NCBI RefSeq assembly: GCF_025766255.1
Contig: NW_026516751.1
Location: forward strand, 1-64,000
Length of the DNA stretch: 64,000 bases
Direction: 5' to 3'
DNA from: Zychaea mexicana
Lineage: Eukaryota; Mucoromycota; Mucoromycetes; Mucorales; Lichtheimiaceae
Under the pieces are notes generated by a model. That model searched no databases, was not told the DNA's origin, and worked only from the letters and a program-made list of their open reading frames with translations. The translations under genes and the position numbers were made by a program. Positions 48,915 through 61,876 of this stretch are shown piece by piece. Within the stretch, counting starts at the first letter, position 1, and the number at the start of each line of letters is the position of its first letter.

Positions 48915-50492
48915 AACACATTTACCTGAAGATAAAGCTTATTTTGAGGAGTTAACGGTAGTGTGAAATCGAACTGTTTGTTATTGTAATTTATACGGAT
49001 TCAACAATCAAGTCCTTTAATTCCTTTGCTCATTATTGGACCATTTGCCTTGGCTATTGTTTTGGTATTCCTAGGCAAACAGGCAAAAACCAGAAGGACA
49101 TGCGATATTACCTAGTTCTTGGAAACCAGAAGAGGATCAAATTTGGTCCCATTGTTCCTTAATTAAACGTTATATGCCTCATATCTCAAAAAATCTGTGG
49201 AAGAGTAACTTCTTGCATTTATGAGGGCGCAAATGCTCATTATTAATCCTTCCAAATCCATGAAAAAAAAAACACAATACATGATGTCGCAGCAGTATAA
49301 TAGTTACCATTAATAATGGCGTTGCTAATTATTCGTAGTGTTGTTTTTGTGTATCACCCACAGAATCACTCATTAATGAATGAGGTTAGTCGTTGATCTT
49401 ATTCTGCTTTTTGTCACGAAAGATGGGGTTCCTTCTTTGAATTTTCCTCAAGGTACACTGGGACTCAAAAGATCATGTTCTGGATTAGAAAGAGTGGGAG
49501 TTCGACTAACCATATTCTTTTAAAAATGACAGATTCATCATGGATGGTGCAACTTGCTTTTAAAAATAATCATACGTAGTACTGTAAGATAATTAGAGCT
49601 ATCTGCAAGATTGAATGCTTTTTTTCGGCTGATGCACAATAACAGCATTGAACAAAAGAGCGATTATCACTTTCTACCCATTGTGTTTTCACGGTGAGTC
49701 AAAGATGATCAGCGATAAGATTGCTTGTATCTAGCCTCAGCAATATAACTCCAGCATCTGCTCAAAAGACACACCATTCAACAATGGTAACTGTTAGATT
49801 TACAATATGCCACCAAACGCACTAATGTGCTGTCCAACTTAAGGATCGCCACAGCGGCTTTAAGAGTTAAGCCTTGCGTGGCGCTTGCGATTTATGAGTA
49901 TGAGATAACGGAGATGTTTCCCTCAGTAAGACACAACACCTTACATTGGGTACGTACATACACTCGAACGCCGGTAATTTCCACAATTGTATTCGCCTAT
50001 CAAATGTTATATATTGCTATACACCGGAATATAGTTGCAAATTGTCGCGAAGAAACACAAGAAGCAAAAGCAGCAGCATTAACTCGACACACCGCATCAT
50101 GTCGCTAGAAGAAGCACTCGAGCGCACATCACTGTTCATGCGACGCAGACCACCTCCCAGTATTATATCACCAGCTTAACTCTCACCAGTGATAGCATAT
50201 TATATGCACACAAAGTCCAGATAGTCAAGCATAATCTCCCTGTTAAATGTAACCGTTGGCAGTAACTGCAACTTACTTGACTGCGTGTTTGATCAGGTTT
50301 TTTTAAAGGAGGTGCTACCACTAGTTTATGGATATATTTCTTTTGCTATTGCGTTTTACACTGTTAGTTTAAGGCTGAATCCAGTTGAAAATGTATCGTC
50401 AAACATGTAACATAGCATGGAAATAATATTAAATTTAAGATGCATCCTGCTGCTGAGTTTTTACGCTTTGGTTTGACAACTTCAATACAGCC
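48915..50492. other. Divergent spacer, unknown protein / IST3
   Basis: About 1.6 kb, AT-rich. I found no supported gene. Short open frames on the plus strand near 49830-50180 have no family content. The IST3 promoter must lie in the last few hundred bases. Confidence 0.45.
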
Positions 50493-51445
50493 ATGAAGTA
50501 AGCTTTCACATTTCACAACGAGAATTTGGAAGAGCAAGTAGATTAACAAGGATCCTCCTTCTCATTCAGCGTCGTCAAGGAAATTCAACGGATTAATGAA
50601 AAGGAATTAAGCCGAGGCGACTATTCAGAAACTGGTTCATGGCACGCACAGTATAAAAACACAGCCTGGATCTTTGCGGGCAATCTAGCCTTCGATCTCA
50701 CCGAAGGTGACATTATTTGTATATTCTCTCAGTACGTTTTCACAATCTATTCGATTCGATATACTTGTTTACGATTCTCTAAACATTGCAAAAACGCTAT
50801 AGGTTTGGGGAGATCTTGAATATTGAACTTATTCGCGACAAGGATACCGGCAAGTCAAAAGGGTTTGCGTTTCTACAATATGAGGATCAACGAAGTACCG
50901 TGTTGGCCGTGGATAACTTGAACGGTAGTAACGTAAGTGTGTCTAGTTGAGCGAGGGGTGGAATAAAAGACAGAGGTTTCTAATACACATATATGCTCAT
51001 TAGGTGCTTGGGCGTACGCTACGAGTAGATCATTCATATGGGCCAAAACCGCGTCGGATCAAGCAGCCTGATGGCTCCTATATTGAAGAGCCATACGTTC
51101 CCACAATGAATGCAGCACCACCCTTGATAGAAGGTAAGACTAGAGGGACGAATTACTGGGATTATCAGAAAAGGGAGCTAACGGAGCGTTTCTTCATGCA
51201 ACTCAGCTAAAGAATCAGATTCCCGAGGAGGAGGATCAGCAGAAAAGGATGACTATGATGTAGAGGATCCAATGGCCGCGTACTTCCGAGATAAAGAACG
51301 CAAAAAGAAGGACAAAAAAGACAAGAAAACGAAAAAGAAGAAAGAAAAGCGTCATCGAAGCAGTCGTTACTCTAAAAGCGAAGAAGAAAGGGATTACAGT
51401 GATGAAGATGATCGAAAACGACGACGAAGACGGGATGATTATTAG
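50493..51445 (+). CDS. IST3: Ist3/RBMX2-type RRM protein of the spliceosome (RES complex), 5 exons, 219 aa
   Basis: This is a spliceosomal protein (Snu17/Ist3, human RBMX2) that works with Bud13 and Pml1 in pre-mRNA retention and splicing. Exons are 50493-50497, 50570-50731, 50803-50932, 51004-51133 and 51213-51445. The first coding exon is only five bases (ATGAA) and is spliced to give MNVVKEIQRINEKELSRGD, the conserved family opening. The RRM (about residues 35-110) has RNP2 IFAGNL and RNP1 KGFAFLQY, with LTEGDIICIFSQFGEILNIE between. VDHSYGPKPRR follows. The C-terminal tail is Lys/Asp/Arg-rich with an EDPMAAYF motif. Two in-frame acceptors for the last exon, six bases apart (51207 and 51213), would add or omit Ala-Lys. 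Confidence 0.93.
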
Positions 51446-51567
51446 AAATAAATACGAAAAGAGAGCTAATTATATGTATTTTCACTTTTGTCACATGATA
51501 AATCAGTTAAAAAGAGAAATTCTATTGTAATTTTTGCTGATTTGTGGTGTGCTATGTCTGGTTTTTC

Positions 51568-54500
51568 TTAAGCTGGTTCACATACCCATCCGCATACTTT
51601 GCTATCATCCCGGACAAGCTGCCAAGTGTCCCAATAATGTACATCCAACTTGAGCGCTGCGACTCGAACAGTCTCGTTTCTGCTTACTGTCTTGATGCGA
51701 ATATATCCTTCGTCGTTGTTATCGTCATCTTCATCAGTATCGTCCGCTTTGAGTGCATCTCCATCAGTAAATGACAGCTGCTTGGCTTGTTCTGCAGCGG
51801 AACGCTTGACTGGTGGAATATAACTAGGTCGGCGCCGTCGCATCATTTCTGATTCATGTTGGTGTACAACGTTGAGGAACGAGTCCAAATCGCGTACTTG
51901 CCGGCCATTCACCTCGACAATCCATACACCAGGTCTGAGCACGTTGGACGCTGGCGAACCATATAATGTGCAAGACACATATACGCCGTCAGGCACATTG
52001 CGTACTTGTTCGAGTACAGCCTTGTACGGCCGCTGGATCAAGGCACCTTGCCACCCAATCACACGTGTCGTTTCATAGTCGCTAAACTGGCTCATGGGCA
52101 CGGTAACTTGCATTTCCTTGCCATTGCGAAGAACCACCATATCGACGCTACCGCTGTCGTTGTCATGGATACGCATCAAGTCGGACATGCGGGTCACGAG
52201 CTGGCCATTGATGCTCAATACAACGTCGCCCACATTCAATACCTTGGCGGATGGACTACGTTCATCCAAAATGCTAAGCACGTAGAGCAATGTGTGTCTT
52301 GTACTGCCGCTCTGTTCGACCTTTTTCACCCACTCGTCGGTCAAGCCCAACGTACGTGCTGCAGCAATACGCATCGTCCAAAACTCCACATCCATGCCCT
52401 TGAACACAACCTTGTCGCCGTTCAAAAAATGCTCAATTGCAGGTTTGACCAGTGATGTAGGCAAGCCAGACATGAAAGAAATGTCTTTGCCTTTTTCGTT
52501 CTGGGACGAGTAGCTCACCCATAGAGCTTGAACTTTACCGTCCTCCGTAGTCAACAGTCCACCTTGCGAATTAAAAGAGTCATCGATTTTGACGCCTTCA
52601 ACGTTCATGGCACGCCATCGCGGTGGCGAACATTCACGGGTGCCGATATTGGATACCCCGCTGATGTTGGTTTTTTTCGTGTTCACACTATGGTCGCTGC
52701 CCATGCCAGTAAAGTAAACTTCATCCCCTTGGTTTAATTCCTTGTCGCTAAACTCGACTGCTTCCACGGGCGTTTCGCCAATCAAGGCTGGGTCATAAGT
52801 CAAGATCACAAAGTTGTAAAATGGATGCAAAAACAAGAGTTTGCCGGGGATGATAATGCTGTTGGCAAAGGTGATCATGATATCGCCCAAGCTGATCGGA
52901 ATAGTATCACGGTCGCAGACAATCAATGGTGGGTCCTTGGATACGATAAAGCCAGTACCATAAAACTGTGTTGCTTTCATACCGTCTACGAGATAAGGAA
53001 GGTAAAAGTCGATAGCGACAAAGGATGGCAGCAACTTCTTGGCAAGCTCCATAGAAGAGTCGAGTGGCGGCAAAGAGGCAGTTGAAGGCTTGTATGGAGG
53101 CGCAGAGGGTGGCGGTGGCATCTCCGTGTATTCCCAAAGGCCGTCTAAGTCTACAAATCCAGCAGCAGTTATTATAGTTAAAAACGTAACACGAACTGTA
53201 CAAATATTTACCATTCCTGACAGCCAGTCTGAACTTGTGCCAGTGACGATCAACATGCATGATCATTACTTTATCCTTGTAAGCTTTGTGCAGAGCATAA
53301 AATCTATCATAGAAGAGTTGTAGATGAGTGGTTACATCATCAGTCAAGCATTCAATATGATTCAAGATCTAAGCACTAACCGAATAGGAACCCGAGCTCC
53401 ATCGGGCAATGTATTCATTGCCTCAATAAACGCATCAAGATTTGGTGTTGGGATATTATTAACGCTGACAATAATGCTCTTGCGCCATGCACTGGCACTT
53501 GCCAGCATGTGTCCGGACGTGGCTACATAGACACCAGCAACAGGCTGCGAATATGACTTAGCCAACTGATACGACAAATCATGAACCACACCGCCACCAA
53601 TTTCAACAAAACGATTGGGTGTGATTTCATGCAAATCTTGAACCGTCAGCATGACATCCTGCACCTTCTTGCCACGCGAAATGGTCAATTTGATTTGCTT
53701 GCCAACGGAGTCATCTATGACGCCAAACAGCGAGATAAAGTGTGGGACCATCTGGCCATTACAGCCGATAATGATATCACCGGGCACCAAGACACCATCA
53801 CCCGGACCCTTGGGCAAAAGCGATCGGACAACAAGCATGCCAGTTTCGTCAGGGAATTTGGTGCGCACTTTCTCTTCAATGTGTGCCTTCAAACCAAGAC
53901 GGCGCACCTCGTTATAGGGCAAATACTCGAATTCTGTTTGGAGTGTACCACGGGGCACTTGCATCCCTTGTTGGATATAGCCCAAGGCGCGCTTGATACG
54001 GTCCAATGGCAGATAATAGCTCGATGAGGCACGACTGGCACCGCCTGCATTGAGTGCTACGGCATGGCCATCAATGTCAAGAACGGGACTACCTGAGGAT
54101 CCACCGCTGGTGCCTGAAGCTGCTTGCAAATAGAAAGTATTGAAATCGTTGAATTCGCCAATACCATATTCAGGAGCACTAAGTCGTTGGGAGTAATATG
54201 TAACGCACATGCATTGAGTGCCTTTGCTTTCCTTCCATGTTTCTTGACCACTACCCGCGTCTAGTCTTGTATGAAGGGGATATAAATTCCTTACCGTCGG
54301 TCCAAACGAGCGAGCGTTCCAGCAAGAATGCTCAACTTCTCTCCTGCATCATTACTAAAGGAAGAAAGTGCGGGTGTTTAACTTTCACGACCATCACTGC
54401 TGCTGTTGTATGCTTTTTGCCACCTCTGCATTCTATCCCCACCAAACCCCGCATACCCCCTTCTTTCCCCCATCCAAACGTCAGTTGCAAAACTTTTTTT

Positions 54501-55369
54501 GATCTTCTTACCCAACAACTCTGATATCTAAGCCCACTTTAGCTCGTTCTGGGCTAAGTTCAATCTCCTGTGTCTCCATGAACTTGATTTTACTAGGATC
54601 AAACTGTTCACACAGAATTAGCTGCCATGAGGTGTTGAAGATTTACTGTATTTGGAAGGGTTTGAATGCACGTATGTGAGTAAGACTTGCCTTCATGAAA
54701 CCGAAATCGTGCACGGGATCTCGATACACTGGTTTGAGCTCTACTTCTTCATAATTCGTCAGCACTGCTTGAGCAACGATTGGTGCAGGTGAAACGACGT
54801 GGCGATTGGTGACAATGATGCCACGTTCAGCATCTACAATGAAACCAGTTGCGGTGTAGCCACCTGTATACCCAAGGAAACAACAACATTAATCAGAGAA
54901 ACACAGCTCATAGCAGCAGATAAGCTTTTGTGTGTGTCTGTTGGAACACACTGTACTTACCCGATGTCTCTGTGTCGAAACTACGGACATGGCTTGCTTT
55001 TATAGAAACAATGGCTTTGATCGCTTTTTCTAGCGTGGGTTCCCAAGATCGAGCCTTATAAGGGACGTTGGTTCCAGTTGACGGCGCTTGTCCGTATGAA
55101 TCAGCTGGACCAAAATGATAGTCGACCGGCAGACGTGGTGGAAGGCCACTCAATCCGGTGGAGGCTAAGGATTTAGAGCGACCACGAAACGTTTTGCTGT
55201 CAATACCAGCATTGCCTAAGCCTTGCTGTTCAAAGCGAGTTGTTGACGAAGCGACACTATCAGATGGTGCTCGCAAATTGGAGTTGACGTCACCTGAAAT
55301 AACAGGGTTGGACGTTTCTATCGTTCCGCGTGAAGGAGTCGTTGAAAGTGGATGTCTAAAGTCATCCAT
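51568..55369 (-). CDS. NMA111: Nma111-type HtrA-like serine protease with PDZ domains, 7 exons, 1068 aa
   Basis: This is a nuclear pro-apoptotic serine protease of the HtrA group with a duplicated protease-PDZ layout. Exons are 55369-54961, 54863-54691, 54603-54512, 54354-54295, 54178-53381, 53303-53212 and 53150-51568. The second intron has a GC donor (gcaagt at 54690-54685), and the rest are GT-AG. The triad of the active half is visible: His in IVTNRHVV (about 158), Asp in DPVHDFGF (about 189) and Ser in [11 protein letters not shown] (about 273). PDZ segments follow ([20 protein letters not shown]). The second half contains a degenerate protease domain ([20 protein letters not shown], where the His position reads CDRDTI). 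More PDZ-like parts follow ([20 protein letters not shown]). Slightly longer than the yeast protein (997 aa), mostly in the N-terminus and acidic loop near 1020. Confidence 0.95.
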
Positions 55370-56498
55370 AACAGCAGTAGCTTATATGGTGTTCTTTATG
55401 CCGTGAGAGTTAGAGGGAAAGAATAGAGGGAAAAAATTCTTTGTTCGTTCAACAGTATACAACAATCCCACAAAAAATCTTTGTTAACTTCTTTCATGTT
55501 ATCAAACGCTATTTGTTTTCAAGCTATCATACTGTTATAAATTACACGACAATATACCTTTCTGTATAAACTTCTTTTCAAAAAAAAATGCTACAAGCTC
55601 CGGGGTAAAGCTAGGAGAAAGAAAAGAGTTAAAAAGAAGAGAAAAGTCGGATTCATGCATGATATCGCCTATACGTCACTAAACCGCTGCTCCGACAACA
55701 ACGAGCTTGCAACGCCACTTTCCTCAGATTGTGCTACGTGTACTAAACCGTTGCTGGCTTCCAAAGTCTTTTGTTCCAATAGTTTGCAGTGACGCCTCTA
55801 TTATAAGTCTTATTACCATCAACCGCTGCTATGCGACAGCCAGCTTATTGTCATGACGACTATTCAACCATAAAGATACCGTCAGCATTGTGCTACGTGA
55901 TATTTTCTGACACCAAGTCGCCTCAGCAAGAACAGCGCTTGTATAAAAATTATTTCATTTGGATGATCGCCATTGGCCAGGTTTAGGAGCACAGTCCGAA
56001 ATGCTTCACAGTTTGTACGGACAGATATAGTAGCCACATAGGTAAATCTGTGTTTAAAGCGACAGATCAAAAAGCTCTTGTTATGCCACTTTAAGTACAA
56101 GTTGTCCGTAACTTTTAATTGCTGCTTATATTATTTGGGCACTTTGCATTTATCTTTGAGCCATTTTCATACTTATTTATCGCCGATATACTAAAATTAA
56201 CAGGAGTTGCCGCGTTATTGTTTATTGTTTACCGTTTACCGTTCTCCTCCCCGCCCTTGTCGCATCTTCATTGGCAGAATGGTTGAATTGAAGATGAATA
56301 TGAAATATCGCTCAAAGCAGCCCGTGGAGAGACGCCAGGCCTATCAAAAATTCACGCGTAGTATACTGCATTCGACAAGTACTTTAAAGATGGCTCAAAA
56401 CATTATAAATGAAAAGGAATATGCATATATAACAGAGTATTATTAATACAGAAGAACAATATAGTGATAGTGATACTACGTGGTTGCCTATTTCCTTT
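55370..56498. other. Spacer between NMA111 and the permease
   Basis: 1.1 kb with the NMA111 promoter at its left side and the permease 3' end at its right. No supported gene. A plus-strand frame at 56207-56446 and a minus-strand frame at 55882-56100 show no recognisable content. Confidence 0.45.
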
Positions 56499-59400
56499 TT
56501 ACGTCAATGCAATGACTACCCTCTTCCATGCACGTGCATACCATGGTCCTGAAAGTTTTGATGCTTCTTGTGGATCATAAGATATATCTGATCGACCGGT
56601 ATCCAAATCCATCTCCTTAAGTGGTATCAATTTTGACTTTGTGAAAACTTTGAGTGCGATGAATCCAACTAGACAGAGAATGAGACCTAAGTATTGTCCA
56701 ATGATACCCACGGCTTGTGCAGGAATAAAGTACTTGTAGCCAGTAAATAGTGCAATGATTGGACATACGAATACGTCTAGTATATCACCAATTGGATGCA
56801 TTGGCACGGTCATGGGCAAGTCTTTCAGATCGCGTCCTTGAAGTTTAAATGCGCGACGGAAACGGAAGTGGGCAATACAAATGCCTGTCCATGTCACCAG
56901 CACGGCAACGCCTGGTAGTTTGGTAAGAACTGTAAATAACGCTCGTCCAGGGATGAAAAAGGTGGCGAATGTTATTAGGCTCACAAGTGATGTGCATACG
57001 AGAGCGTAGACAGGTACACCTCGCTCAGATATATAACCTAATGTTAAAAGATTGATTGTGTTGTAAATATCATGCTGCCGATGCTCACTACTAATGTATC
57101 TCCGTTATGCCACCACACGCCATCATGCTTACAAAGTTTGCGCCAAGCAATATCTTCTAATAGATAACAGTCATGTTAGTGAATGGTTTTGATACAAGTA
57201 GTAGCAGCAGTAGTGCGTGAGCCTACCTTGAGCGAGAGCTAGCAAAGTTCGACTTGCGACGTATAACCCACTATTAGCACACGAGAGCACCTAAATAATA
57301 TGAGCAATCAGCATATATTCTAATTCAAGTCTGAGCTTTGAACAAAAAGCACGGTATTTACTGTTATTAAAATGACTGCATTCATTATATGTGCGACACT
57401 ATCAAGGTTTCCTTTGGAAAACACTATCGTAAACGGCGATACGGTCGTGAAGTCCGAAAGAGTGGATGCTGTCGGACTAGTACCGGCTTCATTCCGTAAT
57501 AACCGACCTATTACAATAGTACAAAGTGATGTGTTGACAGCAAATTTTAATATTGTGACCATAACAGCATAACCAAGTATACATATCCAACAAGAAAACT
57601 TACTATCAGTGTAAGGGATAACCATACCCATCACAAAAACTATCAGGTATGTTTAGCTACGATTACCGATCATTTCGATCTATTACTTTAGGTCAAATTT
57701 TTAAAATTCGATGATCCATACTTGCTCCAATGTAGAATATGATGATTCGCCAGAATACATTTTTGATAGCTCGTGGAACTTCCTATGGTAGATACGGAAG
57801 GAGATAAATATGAATGCCAACCAAAGCTCTATGGTCATATTTCATCAAATTCCTTCACATGGCTAGAGACGCAGTACCTTCTTTGGATTACCAGCTTCAC
57901 CAGCCTATTGCGCAATGATCACCTTTCAACTTTCAGTATGCATAATTTTATGTCTATCAAACTTTTTCTAGAGAGAGAGAGTAATAGCGTTATGTACCGT
58001 AATGCCAACAATCTCGGTTCCTAAAAGTTGTGGCATAATTATTTAGCATTCGTCTGAGCTTGTAGCTTCAGCAAGTGCACACCGTAGCTTTTCCCCTCCC
58101 GTCCTTTTTAGTCCCTTCATTTCTTTTGTACCTTGCATACTGAAAGAGGCAAGAATAAGTGAGTCAACAATGCCCTGTGCTCCATTCGGGAATGCCCCTG
58201 GGTCAGACCAATACTTGAAACCGTACACTTCATCCCTTTTTATTCCGTTCGTGCGAGCTTGTGTTAATCGTTTCACAGCACTTTAACTTTTACACTCGTG
58301 CATCATATGTTAGCATCAAATACATGTTTAAAGAGCTTACCCAATGAGTCCACCCGATACAAGACATCCCACAATAATGAATATAATAACAGCAAGGATT
58401 TTAATCTATTTTTATTAGTAAAATAGAGAGATTTTTTTCTTTAGCGTAAAAGGTCACATCACCTTGGAACAATCTGGGTAAGATCTTACCAAACTAAACC
58501 AGTATTCGGTTTCACCATAACTCCGTGCTCCGAGCAAGTTGACCAACAAAACAATCACGAGCGATATCCCAGACCCTATAATACGACAAGCACAGAGAAT
58601 AAAAATATTACAAGTTTAGCTCCTCATATTAATATCAAAGTAACATTAGAAGGAAGGCATCTGTGTTGGCGGTAAACACTTGTGTGACAATAAACTTACA
58701 TGCCCAGTCCGGTAATGCATTGGTCCAGAAGCTCATGATTATAGGTACAGCCACAAGCTCACTTGCCACCACGACTGACCAGCATGCCCTATTGTAAATT
58801 ATAGACAAGAGATGATGATAAGTAAAAGGGCTCAGCAATATTTATTAGGAAGAAAATAGAAAAAGGAGAAAAGCACGGTCATCAACAGCGTAGTAGTATT
58901 CTTGATAGTTGTACAGAGTTGTAGCAGTCCAAACCATGTTAGGCTAAGATAACATTACCAATAATTGTAGCCAATCATCGTTCCAAAGGAGTGGTCAACG
59001 AAGCGTCGACAGAAAATTGTGAATGATCCAGATACGGGTATATATGTCGACATTTCGCCTAGCGAATATGCCACCCAAAATACCAGTATCCCTATAAGAC
59101 CGTATGCTGTAATGATATCAATAGAGGTGATAGTTTTTGTTGCCGTCGTGGAATGTATCGTGTTGTTGTTTGTGCGTACGAATTTGTGAGAAGCGCATGT
59201 AATTTGTTTCAAGTTTAAGTTGCATATGCATTACCTATTAGTGCACCTCCCGGACCTGATTATAAGAAGAAGAATTCATGTTAACGAGAGATTTTTGTTA
59301 AAGTGTATAATTTTCACAGAAACCAAAACTAAAAACAACGGACCAGCCTGATTGAGATTTGCGCCTGACGATAGAAAAAGACCTTGGCCGATGACGCCGC

Positions 59401-59736
59401 CTAAGGATATCATCTATATATTTCAAAAGAAATTATATGTGTGTCTTAGGTTTGGATAACAAGGCAAAACCTCCGTATATATATATATAAGAGGAAAAAA
59501 GCACGTACTGCCAAGTGTCGAGCTTTTAAAGATCGTTTCAGTTGCTGTGAAGAAGCTTTGCTCATAACAGAGCGCGTCGTTATGCTGTCATCGTCAAAAT
59601 CGAGATCGAAGGGGTCGTTGTCTATAACCACTTGAACCCCTTTTCGTGATTCGCATACTGCTGTGAATCCACCGCCTATAATTTCTTCAGTTGAAGAGAC
59701 ATGCTTTTCCGGGTCGCTTATGGTGCTGCTGTACAT
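56499..59736 (-). CDS. Amino acid permease (YAT/APC family), 16 exons, 591 aa
   Basis: This is a plasma-membrane proton-coupled amino acid transporter. Exons are 59736-59509, 59413-59344, 59256-59236, 59106-58959, 58788-58700, 58575-58490, 58405-58341, 58280-58132, 58020-57998, 57904-57878, 57782-57722, 57639-57604, 57507-57362, 57290-57227, 57156-57133 and 57037-56499. The phases chain without error to one 1776-base frame. Signatures are LKRSLKARHLAMISLGGVIG, then QGLFLSSG, WVAYSLGEMSTYIPVSGSFT, and FWTNALPDWAWSGISL. ITAGEAGNPKKEVPRAIKNV (the family AGE-N-P motif), SPFTIVFSKGNLDSVAHIMN and CANSGLYVASRTLLALAQ follow. Four exons are 21-27 nt long and one is 36. The acidic cytosolic N-terminus and a C-terminal tail lack further motifs. 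The substrate cannot be predicted. Confidence 0.93.
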
Positions 59737-60000
59737 GTGTACTTGTGTTTGAATGTTTGGTACAAAATGGAAAAGAGTTTAAAGGAAAGAAGAGGCGAAT
59801 ACATGATGTGGCGTCGCGCATATCATTTATGTCTATAGCAACAGAGACTCAGCATGAACAGATTGCCATATACAGATCATGAGACTACAAAGCCTTTTTT
59901 CACTTAAGAAAAATGTAGTAGACAGCAGCGGTTCGTTTCTAGCTTAAGTACTGGTGGTAGGGGCTGTATGTAGATAACTAGTTCATTAAAGTAACATCTA

Positions 60001-60122
60001 CCTTGGACCGTGAAACGACTACCATTCTTGTTCACTCGGGTCATCCGATAATCACTGCTTTCCATGTTATAAGGAAGTGCGAGTTCGATTACTGTATTGC
60101 ACGCAGCTGCTGATATCGCCAC
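60001..60122 (-). other. Coding-looking fragment, possible isolated exon
   Basis: A minus-strand frame reads ALPYNMESSDYRMTRVNKNG and then SRFTVQ, directly followed by a GT (ggtagatg at 60002-59995) that could be a donor. The residue mix looks like a real protein, but I find no convincing partner exon on either side. It could be a gene fragment left from a duplication, or chance. Confidence 0.25.
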
Positions 60123-61876
60123 AACCGTTTATCCCAGGAAAGAAACATCTTTCAAACTCAAAAAACATCTCTCACAAGCGCATATCCAGCAGCCCTAATT
60201 TATTTGTTTTATAGAAGCAGCCAAGATACTGCAACTATGATATAAGATGACGGTATATGTGTCCTGGGGCTCCGACCCATTCTTGAGGAAATTAACACAG
60301 GGCACCTGTTCCATGTGATGTACGACAGATAGACAGAAGCTGCATAGTCGCGCATATTTATAAAACATTGAACCGACGGATGCTGTGTGCACTTCTTTGC
60401 ACCAGTAGATCATAAAAGAAAGAACATTTATAATATATCAAGAACACAGGTACACCACATGTTTAAGTATGGTTTACATCTACTTTACTTGTTTTGAAAA
60501 TATATTAAGATTTCGATCTAACTGTAAATCACACCTTCATGGGAAAATTGAAAATTTACAAGTAGTATGATAGTGCTTCTGTCGGTATGGGTTCCACTGG
60601 AATCGTTCAACAAGAAGCAAAGCGAGCATATAATATACAACACCAAACATAATGCTCTTGTCTTTCTTCATTGAAATTATATATACAAATTGTAAAGACA
60701 TCGTTGTTCTTTGCAACGTCGTCACACAGTTTTTTCTGCAAGTGTCTCCCTTTTAAATCTATTTTTTTGCGTAGCAGGTCACATGCTTAAAAGTGTCTTA
60801 CATGTAAAGTGTCGTGTGCGACGCGCTGATTCAGTAACTTTATCCAAATAAGCTTAACAATGCCAGCACAGCCTTGGCACCGACTTTTATGACCTGCGGC
60901 GCTTCTTCTTCAGTTTAGCTCAAGTAGAGCTATCCTGATTATGGAAGAGGATTGATGATGTTGCTGACAAAAGCCAATAGTAATCTTCTGTTGATGAAGG
61001 ATTCGAAATTGAAGTGAGCTTTTGAGAATATTAAATTTTGTATCCAAATAGAACAGAGAGATACTCTGGTAAAAAGAAGATGTTCGGTGCAAGACATATT
61101 GCTGACCTTGATATGCAAAAATCTGTGCCGTCATTTACAAGCCCGTCTAAGAAAGTATTATTTGATTAATTGTGTGAATTATTGCATTTTAACGATAGAT
61201 ATGTGTATGTCCCATAAGACAATGCTAGTAGATTAATATGGTAGTACTTCAGAAAATGTTTCCTAAACACATTTGATCCATTTAGCTTTAATCAAATATA
61301 TGGTCCACAACATCATATGTACTTAATTTTGATCCCAAAAAATTGCAAGAAACAGAGCCCGGAACGTGCACCGACAAGAAAACAGCTTACAACAGCTGCG
61401 CTTCCCTTTTAATCCTATTCTAGATGTTTCTCTTATTTGGCGCATTGATAATTGCATAATTCCTAAATTGTACTATGACGAAATCAAGAGCATGTAAGCA
61501 TTTGAGACGAATATTATAATATATTGGTGTATGCTTACGAAACTCATGTATATCAACCATAAACTAAAGGTTTTGTCAAAGTGGATTCGATTAGGTACAG
61601 ATGTAATGTGAATATGCTCATCACTCCTTTAACCTATTCAATTGCTGCGGAGCACCAGTAGATAATCGCAAATCATTTGGAAGCACAGTATCGAGATAAT
61701 ATCAAAGAAACAGCAGGATATTTATTTGGACATCAAAAATATAGCATAAATTCGTCAAATGTACGAGTTTATTGTATATATGAAGCTTTTCTAAATCGTA
61801 CGAGAATGAATTATGTACACATAAGGAAAAACGTGTTTTAGCACTCCACGTAATTTGAGTCGGTCTCCATTTACTG

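Noticed and set aside
54182..54294. Start of the NMA111 protease at an internal ATG ([10 protein letters not shown])
   Set aside because: This is intron sequence. Splicing 54295 to 54178 gives the conserved run into [16 protein letters not shown].
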